DNA from: a virus
Strand: one strand, 5' to 3'
Length of the DNA: 64,000 nucleotides
IMG/VR virus record: IMGVR_UViG_3300030333_007172
Location: 19,194-83,193 of that record
This document shows, one piece after another, positions 1 to 8,684 of this stretch. The notes under the pieces are model-generated. The model was not told the DNA's origin. It saw only the letters and a list, made by a program, of their open reading frames with translations, and did not search any database. The position numbers and the translations under genes are program-made. Each line of letters opens with the position of its first letter. Position 1 is the stretch's first letter.

Positions 1-1286
1 ATATTTTTATGAAATTGATAAGCAATAGCATCAACCATACCAAAAGCATCATCTAATAGATCTTGACCCAGCTGTTTTCCTTGATCGCTTAAAATTTTTC
101 CTACACAACTTAGTGCTTTGTCGCCATCAGATGCCTCAGCATCAGCATGTCCAAAATTAACTTTTTCTACTATTGCCGGATATGTATAGGTTTTCATAAA
201 CTCTATCCACGGGCTTGGTGTTCTTGCAGTAAGGTCAGATGACATTTTGGACAATTTAGATAAATAACCCATTATAGTAGAATTTTTATAAGGATCTTTT
301 TGTAAAAGATATTTTAACTGCGCTATATCGTAACTTTTTGGTTTAAGTCCGCAAGTTTCTGTCCATACCCGCAAGCTTAATAGCTGATAGCTGTTATTAA
401 AATTAAATTCTAATTTGCTAACTCTATCATTACTCCAGCTCCAAGTGCCGCCAATATTGCCCGTAATATTCATACCTTTTTTATTAAGCCACGCGTCTAG
501 TTCGTTGAGAACTGATAGCATCAATGACTGTCCTATCCCCCAGTGTCCGTAGCCTTCGAAGCTAAAAACTTTTTGGGTGCTATCAAAAACAAGATTACCT
601 TTATCAATTGCTCTATATACTTTGTAATATCCGTTGTACAAGTACAAGCCTTGAGAAACTATTCTAATATTATCTACTAAATCTTGAGCTAGAATCGTAG
701 TGGTATAGGCTACTTGCAAGCTTTCTTTGCTGGCAGTTTTTATATTGCCGGCCTTAGCTATATTATCAGAAGTATCTTCTTCGGAAGTTAATATTTCTTC
801 AGATTCTTCAGCATCGGGAAGTGTATTAAAAACCTCGTACGGAACCGAATATAATAATTTAACTTTAGAAAATGGACGGACATCTAAATCATATTTAGTA
901 AATTCTATCGCTTCTCTAACAAGAGATCTAGTTTCAGTTGAGTCTTTTTTGTTGAAGCCAAAAAACAAAGACGACATAGCTTCCTCTATGTAAGAAAGAA
1001 AGATCCCTGCGACATACTCGTCTTCTGCAAGTGGTGTAGTGTGGCTTACGTTTGGTGGATATAGAACAGTTTCCTTAGTGGTTATTGTAGTTTGGTACAT
1101 ACAAATTTTGCCATTTAACCACGGATCATCAGCAGCTTGAGTGCGCCAACTAGGCACAGGAGCGTTCGGGCTTGGAGTGCAAGAAGGACACTTCTTAGCT
1201 GCGGGAGTATCTATGATGTCATCGCAATGATCCGCAAGAAGGTTGCCATCCGTATCTTGATATTTTAAAAATTTAGATTCGGCCAT
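1..1286 (-). CDS. Large virion/baseplate-region protein, C-terminus cut by window edge
   Basis: An open frame runs without a stop from an ATG at 1286 to the window edge, giving 428 residues of a longer protein. The N-terminus begins MAESKFLKYQDTDG and includes a small Cys pair (KKCPSC) near residue 30. The body is rich in Tyr, Trp and Ser, as is common in phage structural proteins. I recognise no domain. It lies immediately downstream of two likely baseplate or virion genes with only 14 bases between, so a structural role is inferred from position only. Confidence 0.75.
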   Translation of the reverse strand, partial: MAESKFLKYQDTDGNLLADHCDDIIDTPAAKKCPSCTPSPNAPVPSWRTQAADDPWLNGKICMYQTTITTKETVLYPPNVSHTTPLAEDEYVAGIFLSYIEEAMSSLFFGFNKKDSTETRSLVREAIEFTKYDLDVRPFSKVKLLYSVPYEVFNTLPDAEESEEILTSEEDTSDNIAKAGNIKTASKESLQVAYTTTILAQDLVDNIRIVSQGLYLYNGYYKVYRAIDKGNLVFDSTQKVFSFEGYGHWGIGQSLMLSVLNELDAWLNKKGMNITGNIGGTWSWSNDRVSKLEFNFNNSYQLLSLRVWTETCGLKPKSYDIAQLKYLLQKDPYKNSTIMGYLSKLSKMSSDLTARTPSPWIEFMKTYTYPAIVEKVNFGHADAEASDGDKALSCVGKILSDQGKQLGQDLLDDAFGMVDAIAYQFHKN

Positions 1287-1300
1287 GTTGTACTCTATAA

Positions 1301-2341
1301 TTAGGTGGTAAAAACATTTGTACTCGCTACTCTTTTATGTCCTGTTGGTTCTATGTAATCAAGCTTAAAAACTTTCATATTTGCACGAGTCTGATGAAGA
1401 CTTCCATCGACAGAAGATAACATTCTTGCAATAACAGTGGGCGTAAGGGGTGTCGCCGGAGTTGGCAACCCAAAACCAGGCGCTGGCGCGCCAAGAAGTA
1501 CCCTATCTTGGCAATATATTAAAACCAAAGTTGAAAGTGCTCCTATTACATTTTCTAATAATCCACTTAGTTCATCAATGGCATCTTGCGTATTAAGCCC
1601 TTTGGCTACGCCCTGCAGGGCCGGCACAGTTTTTCCCGGAAGACGAACTCCTGCCGGTGAAAGACCTAGCGCAAAGTTATAATTACCATCATAATTTCCA
1701 GCAATTAACTCAATTGTAGGCGCCAAAGGAAGCGTGTCGCCTTTGGAGGAAACCTCGTGTTGACTACGAGAGCCACCTGTAACAATCTTTACTCCTTGCC
1801 TTCCAATAATTCTTACTCCATCAGCTTTTACTGCAATGGCTGAACGACCTTTTATGTCTCCAATTCTGCTACCAAAAGCACCCCCATGTTCGTTTCTGGC
1901 CAATCCAAAATCTTCATCTACATTTGACATCTGACTTATATATATTCTTGCGGCGTCGTCAACAAAACTATTATTTACTATATCTCCATCCTGTGGTCCC
2001 TCGCCAGTCGCTATACGACCTGCGTATCTTCCTACTACGATATCAATGCAACTAGAATATTGAGCACCCTTAGAGCCGTAGCCACTTAGAAGATCTGAAG
2101 GTCTATCTGTTCCAAATACTATATTAGCGCGACCATCACCAACACGAGGATTTTTAATTATTTTTTCATTAGGGGCAGCATTAAAAGATATCTCTGGCTC
2201 TTGCGGGGTAGTATGAGCTAGTCCAGAATCTTGAGGAATATAGTTATAATTTTCTACTTCTTCTGCGCGGCGACGAGCAGTTGGTATACGTCGGCGGCGC
2301 GCCTCTGAAAAACCTGAATCATTCCAAATATATCTTGTCAT
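1301..2341 (-). CDS. Probable baseplate/virion protein, unknown
   Basis: This 346-residue protein has an Arg-rich N-terminus (SEARRRRIPTARRRAEE). A glycine-rich central part carries short beta-type runs such as DIKGRSAIAVKADGVRIIG, which resemble the beta-rich segments of phage baseplate and spike proteins. A hydrophobic stretch lies near residues 260-285. No family is recognised with certainty. It sits between the peptidase-like protein and the large structural gene, and the three are closely packed and co-oriented. Confidence 0.6.
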   Translation of the reverse strand: MTRYIWNDSGFSEARRRRIPTARRRAEEVENYNYIPQDSGLAHTTPQEPEISFNAAPNEKIIKNPRVGDGRANIVFGTDRPSDLLSGYGSKGAQYSSCIDIVVGRYAGRIATGEGPQDGDIVNNSFVDDAARIYISQMSNVDEDFGLARNEHGGAFGSRIGDIKGRSAIAVKADGVRIIGRQGVKIVTGGSRSQHEVSSKGDTLPLAPTIELIAGNYDGNYNFALGLSPAGVRLPGKTVPALQGVAKGLNTQDAIDELSGLLENVIGALSTLVLIYCQDRVLLGAPAPGFGLPTPATPLTPTVIARMLSSVDGSLHQTRANMKVFKLDYIEPTGHKRVASTNVFTT

Positions 2342-2357
2342 TATTAATTATTTCTCT

Positions 2358-4070
2358 TTACAACAGAACTTGTGTGGATTCTTCCGGGGGCGCCACTAAG
2401 TGTAGATGTCCATCATGATAATAGCAATCTCGAATTCCGGGAATCATGTTGATTTCTGGCTCCGCTTCTCCATTATATATGACATCTAGAAGAAAATCTC
2501 TATTGGCAGAGGTGCCCATACTTCCGCCAGAGACTGAAATATCAAAACCAGTTCCAGCCATGTGACCTTTTGTTGGTGGATTGTTTCCATAATATTCATT
2601 AAGCACAGCTAAAGATTCTGCGCTACCGCCTTCTGCGTAATCACATTTAAGCCACTCTGTTATCCAGTTTCTGCCTCCATATAATAGCCATATGTGATAA
2701 CATTGCATTGGCATGTTGATCTTGCCGGAGGACGGGTAACGAATCCACATATCTCGAAAATGCGGGTCGGCCGCGGCTCCAGTGTTGGCTGCATCGCCAG
2801 GGGCGCGGCGCCATGAGGCGGGAACTCCGTGAGGCCAAGTATAATTGGCCCAATTTATTAATTCTTTACAATTTGTTAACGTGTTGCTTGTTTTGCCACG
2901 GCAAACATCGTCGAGCCAATCAGTGCCATTTTTTTTTGGAGGGGTTTGTAAATTAGGAGTTACTCCCTCGTTTAAATTCTCAACTGCCGATGAATAATTT
3001 TGCAGACATTTGCCCAATTGCCAATTCTTGTCAACGTTAGCATTCGTCATGCCTTCTCTAGAAGACCAGTCTCCAATCGCTTGGTACCCCCAGGAACCGG
3101 AATGATCTCCACCACCCCAAAGAGCGTTCCAAGCTCCAAAATTTCTGTTACGCAAGGTCATCATAGCGGAATCTTGAGAAGCTATGCTGCGATATCCAGA
3201 AGTTATTGTAACTTTCCACGGAGTTCCAGAAGTATAGGATATACCAGTTCTTTCCGTGGCGCCGCCAGTACAGCCACGCAAATTTTGTCCATATTTAGCA
3301 TTGTAGTGGGGCACAGTGGATACTGTTGATTCAGATAGATGTCGATTTACTGCCGCCATTACAGCATTGAGCCATGCAATTGCCCCTGGAAGAGCTTTGT
3401 GGCGGCCGGGATTTAAAATATATGGTCCGCTAATTCTCTGCAATCTACTTTCTATTGAAACAGAGTCTGTAGGTACTATTTCTCTAATTTCTCCAGTGGT
3501 TGATCTTTCCTCCCTTGGGTTAAATCCTCTGAATGCAGCCGATAAAGAAGCACAATTTGTAGTAGTAGATGCTGAAGAAATAACCGCACTGTTGACGATC
3601 CCTTTAAAAGTTCCATACTGAAGATTGAACTTAACATCGCCAGCCTCTAACTCAACCTCTACTAAGTCTCCTATTGATGGTTTTGCTCCTGTATATCCCA
3701 CTTCAGATATAAATGTTGTATGCATACTTATTAAGTCTAAGGTTGTCTGTGTGTTGACAGACGTGTCTAATCGACACGGATCGGGAAGATAGTGGTGCGG
3801 AGAGGGAAGATCTCCGCCAACAATTCTACCTTTAAATTGAAATCTAGAAACAACTGTTGCGCCATCATCATGACTTCTTCCATAAAAATCATCAATTTGG
3901 GTACTGCTCATAGGCACTGGTTCTGCCAATACAATAGCTTGAAATGTCGTTTGGCTTCCATAAACATCCATACTAATAGCATCACGAGTAGATGCATTAT
4001 TAGCTTCAGTGGCCATGTCAGGAGTTGTAAGTTCGCTAGGGTCAATATACCTTCGATTACGTCTTCCCAT
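2358..4070 (-). CDS. Baseplate-type protein with VanY/M15-like peptidase region
   Basis: A 570-residue protein. The N-terminal third (about 55-165) contains IGDLVEVELEAGD, a beta-rich stretch like OB-type baseplate hub modules. From about 285 it has ITSGYRSIASQ, the SGYRS...Q signature of VanY/M15 D-Ala-D-Ala peptidases. A later HMAGTGFDI (H503, D510) and YHDGHLHL (H555/H557) fit the zinc ligands HxxGxxxD and HxH. About 200 residues separate SGYRS from the first His, far more than in ordinary M15 enzymes, so an insertion is present. The likely role is cell-wall peptide cleavage during infection. Function is inferred from motifs and context. Confidence 0.6.
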   Translation of the reverse strand: MGRRNRRYIDPSELTTPDMATEANNASTRDAISMDVYGSQTTFQAIVLAEPVPMSSTQIDDFYGRSHDDGATVVSRFQFKGRIVGGDLPSPHHYLPDPCRLDTSVNTQTTLDLISMHTTFISEVGYTGAKPSIGDLVEVELEAGDVKFNLQYGTFKGIVNSAVISSASTTTNCASLSAAFRGFNPREERSTTGEIREIVPTDSVSIESRLQRISGPYILNPGRHKALPGAIAWLNAVMAAVNRHLSESTVSTVPHYNAKYGQNLRGCTGGATERTGISYTSGTPWKVTITSGYRSIASQDSAMMTLRNRNFGAWNALWGGGDHSGSWGYQAIGDWSSREGMTNANVDKNWQLGKCLQNYSSAVENLNEGVTPNLQTPPKKNGTDWLDDVCRGKTSNTLTNCKELINWANYTWPHGVPASWRRAPGDAANTGAAADPHFRDMWIRYPSSGKINMPMQCYHIWLLYGGRNWITEWLKCDYAEGGSAESLAVLNEYYGNNPPTKGHMAGTGFDISVSGGSMGTSANRDFLLDVIYNGEAEPEINMIPGIRDCYYHDGHLHLVAPPEESTQVLL

Positions 4071-4363
4071 TAATTATCTCCTTTTTGTATTAAATCGAAT
4101 AAGCTCTCTTTATCGCTTTCGGTTAACTCTAAACTTTCAGGATTAGATTTTTGCTTTAACGATATAATCTTAACTAACTGCTCGTTGGAGCGCTGCATTG
4201 TTTCAATGTGTTTTGCTGCAACGGGGCTTAAACTTCTATTGTGTTCAGCATCCAAAGCAATTTGATTGGCGATCTCATTTAAGAATTCTTTAGCAATCTT
4301 TCTATCATTTCGAATATTATCGAGCGCTTCAGTGATTAGTAAATCTAGACTTTTGTTACTCAC
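4070..4363 (-). CDS. Small helical protein of unknown function
   Basis: A 97-residue, highly charged, probably all-helical protein (MSNKSLDLLITEALDNIRND at the start). Its start overlaps the end of the sigma-factor gene by 4 bases, and its end overlaps the start of the peptidase-like gene. It is therefore translated in the same operon. No domain is recognised. A small assembly or regulatory partner of the late genes is possible, but this is position only. Confidence 0.6.
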   Translation of the reverse strand: MSNKSLDLLITEALDNIRNDRKIAKEFLNEIANQIALDAEHNRSLSPVAAKHIETMQRSNEQLVKIISLKQKSNPESLELTESDKESLFDLIQKGDN

Positions 4364-5070
4364 AGTAAACCATTCTCCCAGTCATTTTTAAAAGTAGAAT
4401 ACCTTTTTCTAAATTTTTTTAAAGAGTTTACTATCTGCTTAGTATTTAAGCCAGTTATTTCTCTAAGGTATAAATAAATAGCCTTTTTGTTAAAAATGTC
4501 AATATCTTCTTTTGACTCAAAAAGAATGTTAATTGCCTTATAAACTTTAAGATCGTTGTCTTTCATTTGACTTTCATCCCACGAACGTATTTCCTCATAA
4601 AACATTTTCCAGAATTCATCTTCTTCTCGTTCAGTAATATATGATTCAGTTGTAGAAAGGAATTCTTCTTCATGAGATTTTGATATATTATCAAGCTCAA
4701 CTTCACGTAAGTTTTTCTTTTGTTGTTTTTTAACCTTGTGTATAAACCAGTTTTTAGTAATCACCGAAAAATAAGAAAAAGCTTTAGACCCTTTTGACGG
4801 ATCATATTTTTCTAAAATTGTCATTAGCCAAATTTTACACTCTTCTCGCAAAGAGTCACAATTTGGAAGATTGGTAAATTTATAAGTAAAAACTATTTTA
4901 TCAACCATTTCATTAAATGCAGGTCCAATATATTCTACATACAATTGAGTACGCTCTCGCATACAATTAGACTTAGTATATTGAATTATTGCGTCTTCAT
5001 GAACTTGCGTAAAGTAATAATTCTTTTTAGCTTTGCTTCTGCGCTTCTTCGCTGGCTTCTTCGTCGTCAT
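4360..5070 (-). CDS. Late-transcription sigma factor, T4 gp55-like
   Basis: A 236-residue protein resembling the T4-type late sigma factor gp55. The N-terminus is strongly basic (AKKRRSKAKK). Residues about 90-115 read EKYDPSKGSKAFSYFSVITK, matching the sigma-70 region 2 core (KYDPxKGxxFxxYxxxxxxN) that binds the core polymerase beta-prime coiled coil and the -10 element. In T4 such a factor directs late transcription from TATAAATA promoters with the sliding clamp. It lies upstream of the structural genes, as expected. The start overlaps the preceding gene by 44 bases. No other ATG precedes the conserved part. Confidence 0.75.
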   Translation of the reverse strand: MTTKKPAKKRRSKAKKNYYFTQVHEDAIIQYTKSNCMRERTQLYVEYIGPAFNEMVDKIVFTYKFTNLPNCDSLREECKIWLMTILEKYDPSKGSKAFSYFSVITKNWFIHKVKKQQKKNLREVELDNISKSHEEEFLSTTESYITEREEDEFWKMFYEEIRSWDESQMKDNDLKVYKAINILFESKEDIDIFNKKAIYLYLREITGLNTKQIVNSLKKFRKRYSTFKNDWENGLL

Positions 5071-5389
5071 CGTTTTCTTCTTCTACGTTGCTATCTTCCT
5101 GTGTCTGCTCTGTAAGCGAATAGATATATTCAAAAGTATCCATTTGCTCATTAAACGAGACTGCGTGCTCTAATAGGTGTTGTAACGTAGGATCTCCATA
5201 AAACGTCTCTAGTTCATATACTACTTTTAAATGTGCAGTAAAACTATTGACCATTTGTTGAAAATCCCCCAACTCTTCAGAAACCGACAACAATCTTACT
5301 ATTGCGGCCCTGGCATAGACAAAAACACCTACATTAAACAACACAGACAAGGTTAAGACAGCGGACAAAATTATTTCAAGACGGCTCAT
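5027..5389 (-). CDS. Small single-pass membrane protein with acidic tail
   Basis: A 120-residue protein. Residues about 5-28 are a hydrophobic segment (LEIILSAVLTLSVLFNVGVFVYA), then a helical middle part, then a tail of about 25 Asp/Glu residues. This points to an inner-membrane anchor with a cytoplasmic or periplasmic acidic domain. It overlaps the zinc-ribbon gene and the sigma-factor gene at its two ends. The function is unknown. Confidence 0.65.
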   Translation of the reverse strand: MSRLEIILSAVLTLSVLFNVGVFVYARAAIVRLLSVSEELGDFQQMVNSFTAHLKVVYELETFYGDPTLQHLLEHAVSFNEQMDTFEYIYSLTEQTQEDSNVEEENDDDEEASEEAQKQS

Positions 5390-5639
5390 AGGTCTCCTTT
5401 TTTGCTTCTTCTTGTTGTTGCTTTAGTATCTCTTTGTTCGCTTCAATATATTCTTGTGTAAGAGCACCAATTGGTTCATCTTCATCTGCTTCAGTTTTTA
5501 TAATAATAGCAGAAGATAGCAGCTTTTGCATCTGTCCTTTGGCGCTACACAAGGTACACGTATCTATTTTTTCACTTATAAGGTGAAATATCATTTGTTC
5601 TTTTTTACAAGCATTACATTGATAGCGATATCGTGGCAT
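5376..5639 (-). CDS. FmdB-type zinc-ribbon protein
   Basis: An 87-residue protein opening with MPRYRYQCNACKKEQ and continuing to DTCTLCSAKG. This is the two-CxxC zinc ribbon of the FmdB family of putative regulatory proteins (Cys at about 8, 11, 28 and 31). The C-terminal half is acidic and glutamine-rich. It sits between two small phage genes in an overlapping operon. FmdB proteins are often called transcription regulators without firm biochemical proof, so a DNA or RNA-binding role is a guess. Confidence 0.7.
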   Translation of the reverse strand: MPRYRYQCNACKKEQMIFHLISEKIDTCTLCSAKGQMQKLLSSAIIIKTEADEDEPIGALTQEYIEANKEILKQQQEEAKKETYEPS

Positions 5640-5845
5640 TATTCCACGATGTTCTTTAGTTGCTCTTCATTTACTTCTGTATTGTCGAGCCTAACCGTAG
5701 GTGGATTTTTAACCACAAGTCCTTCCTTGTCGTTTTCCAACTTAAATCCTTTAAGCACTGGGACGATATCAGTCTGATGCATAAGTGATTCCTGAAGCGC
5801 CATCATAATTGCGCCCAGGGCTTGGTTAGATAATTGCATTTCCAT
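5639..5845 (-). CDS. Small phage protein, unknown
   Basis: A 68-residue protein starting MEMQLSNQALGAIMMALQ, with a predicted helix followed by a short polar and beta-prone tail. Its stop codon abuts the start of the zinc-ribbon gene. The type is familiar from T4-like phages of the open sea, but no function is known to me. Confidence 0.6.
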   Translation of the reverse strand: MEMQLSNQALGAIMMALQESLMHQTDIVPVLKGFKLENDKEGLVVKNPPTVRLDNTEVNEEQLKNIVE

Positions 5846-5856
5846 TATAATTTCTC

Positions 5857-6858
5857 CTATTGTTTTTCTACTTGGGTCTTTACCCAGTCATAAGTAATTT
5901 CCATTCCTTCTTGCAAAGGCTGTGATACAACCCATCCGACTTTTTCTTCATATAAAGTATTGTCAGAATTGCGACCATTTACGCCAACAGGGCATCGGTG
6001 CCCATACTTTGCTTCGAATTCTTCGCCCTGAATGTTATAAATTGACAAATCTTTTCCAGAAATATCAATAACCATTTGGGCAAAATCATTCATTGAAATC
6101 ATTTCTTCGGAACCAATATTAACTGGTCCAACAAAATCTGAATGCATTAGACGGTAAGTTGCTTCTACGCATTCATCTACATACAAAAATGATCTTGTTT
6201 GGGTTCCTGGTCCCCAAATTTCTACCGAGGATCCATCTTCTGCTTCGGCAACTTTTCTACAGAAAGCCGCAGGGGCCTTTTCGCGACCCCCAGTCCAAGT
6301 CCCACAAGGTCCAAAAATGTTGTGATATCGAGCGACTCTAACTTCTAGTCCCTTATTCCGCATAAATGCAAGGAACACGCGCTCAGAAAAAAGCTTCTCC
6401 CAGCCGTACTCTGAGTCAGGGTCTGCTGGATATGCAGAGTCCTCAACGCAGTTTGGATTGTCGGGATCTAGTTGGTTGTGTTCTGGGTACATGCATGCAG
6501 AGGACGAGTAAAATACTCTCTTGACATTTTTCTTTACAGCTTCATGCACTACATTAAGGTTAACCAATGCAGAATTGTGCATAATATCTGCGTCGTTCTC
6601 GCCTGTAAACACGAATCCTGCGCCACCCATATCAGCGGCCAATTGATAGATTTCATCCATCTCTTCATCAATTACAGCAGCGACAACATTTGGATCTCGT
6701 AAGTCTCCAAGTACAAAATCATCTGCAAACTCATGCACGGGATGAAATTCGTTCTTCTTTAGGTCAACTCCGCGCACCCAATATCCTTTGGCTTTTAAAA
6801 ATTTAACGAGGTGTCCGCCAATAAAACCACCTGCTCCGCATACTAATGCCTTCTTCAT
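5857..6858 (-). CDS. GDP-mannose 3,5-epimerase-like SDR enzyme
   Basis: A 333-residue extended short-chain dehydrogenase. The NAD-binding motif GAGGFIG lies at residues 8-14 (start MKKALVC). The active-site pair is Y151xxxK155 (SEYGWEK), preceded by the SSSACMYPE stretch. Residues 190-202 read GGREKAPAAFCRK, a signature of plant-type GDP-mannose 3,5-epimerase (GME). GME converts GDP-D-mannose to GDP-L-galactose/gulose. Related enzymes (MlghB type) epimerise GDP-6-deoxy-heptose. It heads the sugar cluster and follows a clear ribosome site. With the dehydratase and phosphomannomutase in this window it suggests a GDP-hexose or GDP-heptose pathway. Confidence 0.85.
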   Translation of the reverse strand: MKKALVCGAGGFIGGHLVKFLKAKGYWVRGVDLKKNEFHPVHEFADDFVLGDLRDPNVVAAVIDEEMDEIYQLAADMGGAGFVFTGENDADIMHNSALVNLNVVHEAVKKNVKRVFYSSSACMYPEHNQLDPDNPNCVEDSAYPADPDSEYGWEKLFSERVFLAFMRNKGLEVRVARYHNIFGPCGTWTGGREKAPAAFCRKVAEAEDGSSVEIWGPGTQTRSFLYVDECVEATYRLMHSDFVGPVNIGSEEMISMNDFAQMVIDISGKDLSIYNIQGEEFEAKYGHRCPVGVNGRNSDNTLYEEKVGWVVSQPLQEGMEITYDWVKTQVEKQ

Positions 6859-6867
6859 TTTAACTCC

Positions 6868-7641
6868 TTAAATAGTATATCCCAACAATCTTAATTCAGA
6901 TGCATACGTCTCATTAAGTTTGTCAATGTGTTTAGGATTAATCCAATCTTTCCAATTCTTTTTTTTTCCGACATATACATGTCTACCGTGCAAACCGCTG
7001 TGGTGATCGCCTTGGGAAAACTCTGTAAATGTTAATTGTAATTTAATTGCTGCTTCTTTGCCAAAGTTATTGTTCATATAACTTCTTTGCTCGTGAGTTA
7101 TTTCTACTAAATATATATCTTCAATAATATCATAAATATAATCTAAATTATCGTTAAATTTTTCATATTGCAGACAAAAAACATTCTTTTCTCCATAAAG
7201 CTCTTTATAAAGCTTAAGATATTGACTTTGGCTCATCTCGCGGCCGAGGTGCTCTAAAAGCCAATCAAAATGTTGTGCCGGCATATATTGATACATATTA
7301 TCATTATCTGGCCATGGAATCCAATAATCTGGCGCTGGTGGAAAATTGTCAACAGCCACTCTCCATCTTGACACGAGAACATCTCTAGGGTCGCGATAAG
7401 TTAGAAATACTTGTGGAGGAGCAGCAGCATTATTATTGGTTCTAAAATCAACGGGCTCGTGAGTTTTCCATGCTGTGTGGAAGAGGTGGGACAAAATTCT
7501 CCAGGCGAGAGTGGTGCCAGTTCGAGGGGAACCTGAAAGCACTACTTCTTTGTTGATGAGCGCGTCTGGTTTAATGATCGCATGCGCAATATCGTTATAT
7601 AGAAGAGTTTCGTACCCGTCAATTGTTTTCTTTTCAATCAC
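6868..7641 (-). CDS. Sulfotransferase family protein
   Basis: A 257-residue protein with both PAPS-binding signatures of sulfotransferases. The 5-prime phosphosulfate loop SGSPRTGTT lies near residue 36, and the 3-prime phosphate motif YRDPRDVLVSRWR near residue 83. The likely reaction is transfer of sulfate from PAPS to a sugar hydroxyl. It overlaps the following phosphodiesterase-like gene by 8 bases. Together with 8073-8684 and possibly 28730-29551 it implies sulfation of a glycan. The acceptor is unknown. Confidence 0.8.
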   Translation of the reverse strand: MIEKKTIDGYETLLYNDIAHAIIKPDALINKEVVLSGSPRTGTTLAWRILSHLFHTAWKTHEPVDFRTNNNAAAPPQVFLTYRDPRDVLVSRWRVAVDNFPPAPDYWIPWPDNDNMYQYMPAQHFDWLLEHLGREMSQSQYLKLYKELYGEKNVFCLQYEKFNDNLDYIYDIIEDIYLVEITHEQRSYMNNNFGKEAAIKLQLTFTEFSQGDHHSGLHGRHVYVGKKKNWKDWINPKHIDKLNETYASELRLLGYTI

Positions 7642-8083
7642 GTCTTGTTTCCATATGTTCTTGCCACAATAGGGGATAATCAGTACATATGCCTGCTATG
7701 TGTTGTGGAATGCTCCTTGGAGAACCTAGTTCTACTACAAATGCATTTTCTATAAAAATGTTAGGGTAGCACCAGATGTCTCCGCTGCTTGTTAATGTCA
7801 TTTTATCTTTTTCGTGCCAAAACCAATTTAGTTTACTGTTTTTAAACTTGACAATGCTTTCAAAATTTTTACAATGAATCCACATTTTATCATTAAAAAA
7901 TAATTCATCAACTTTATGTTGAGGTGCATCATGTCCTAAAAAATAATCATTATTTATTACCCACACATCTACTTCAACATCTAGATCCATATTGATTGCT
8001 TTTTGTATTTGTGAAGGCACATTCTCTATTTTTTCATCTGGGCCATGTAACAAGCCACGATGTGCTATAATTTTAAAAGTCAT
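7634..8083 (-). CDS. Glycerophosphodiester phosphodiesterase-like protein (short)
   Basis: A 149-residue protein. It begins with the GDPD motif IAHRG (residues 5-9), followed by an E-x-DVW acid pair near 36-40 and GHDAP near 50. This matches the N-terminal part of the TIM-barrel GDPD/PI-PLC family, which hydrolyses glycerophosphodiesters. It is shorter than a full enzyme (about 240 residues or more), so it may be a minimal form or inactive. It lies between two sulfotransferase genes with short overlaps. Confidence 0.6.
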   Translation of the reverse strand: MTFKIIAHRGLLHGPDEKIENVPSQIQKAINMDLDVEVDVWVINNDYFLGHDAPQHKVDELFFNDKMWIHCKNFESIVKFKNSKLNWFWHEKDKMTLTSSGDIWCYPNIFIENAFVVELGSPRSIPQHIAGICTDYPLLWQEHMETRRD

Positions 8084-8684
8084 ATCCGAATTCTTTTATA
8101 TCGAGTCTATAGAAGTCTGCCACAGCATAGGCCATTTTTTCATTATAATATTGTCTATAATATCTAGAATCTCGACCATGACCCATTGTTTCGTTAATCA
8201 TTCTTAATGAACCTCTTTCTTTGTTAAGAGCCGTGCAGATGTCTGTGTAAGCTTGTTCTAAGTTTTCAAATCTTCCCACATAATCAGTTTTCATTTCGCC
8301 GGCGTAAGATAAAAAATAAACTTGAGGTTTAAAAAATAAATTCTGACTCCACAAAGAATCTTTTAAGTTTAAACACAAATTTTCAAAATTTCCAAACTCG
8401 CTAACTAATAGTCGGTTTTCACAACGATGATGTCCCGAATATTGATGATTGCGCTTACGTGTAAAATCTCGCCACAGAGAAGTTAATCTATCCCATGGAT
8501 TTCTTACAATAGAGAATTTATAATAATCGATATGTTTTAAATAATCATGAGAAATAAAATGCTCTAAATTGTCATGATAAAGCGCTGGCTCCTCTGAAAT
8601 CTGAAATCCTAAAGCGTTTGTTAGTGCTTGTGAGGCTGTTTTAGGGATTGGGATGTGTATAAATTTTTCTTCATGGTTAATCAT
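8073..8684 (-). CDS. Carbohydrate sulfotransferase-like protein (Sulfotransfer_2 type)
   Basis: A 203-residue protein. HIPIPKTASQAL (about 10-22) is the PAPS loop of the Sulfotransfer_2 family (chondroitin/heparan-type sulfotransferases), and FSIVRNPWDRLTSLWRDF (about 56-74) is the second PAPS-binding motif. The predicted reaction is O-sulfation of a polysaccharide. It overlaps both neighbours by about 8-11 bases, and so belongs to the glycan operon. Confidence 0.8.
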   Translation of the reverse strand: MINHEEKFIHIPIPKTASQALTNALGFQISEEPALYHDNLEHFISHDYLKHIDYYKFSIVRNPWDRLTSLWRDFTRKRNHQYSGHHRCENRLLVSEFGNFENLCLNLKDSLWSQNLFFKPQVYFLSYAGEMKTDYVGRFENLEQAYTDICTALNKERGSLRMINETMGHGRDSRYYRQYYNEKMAYAVADFYRLDIKEFGYDF

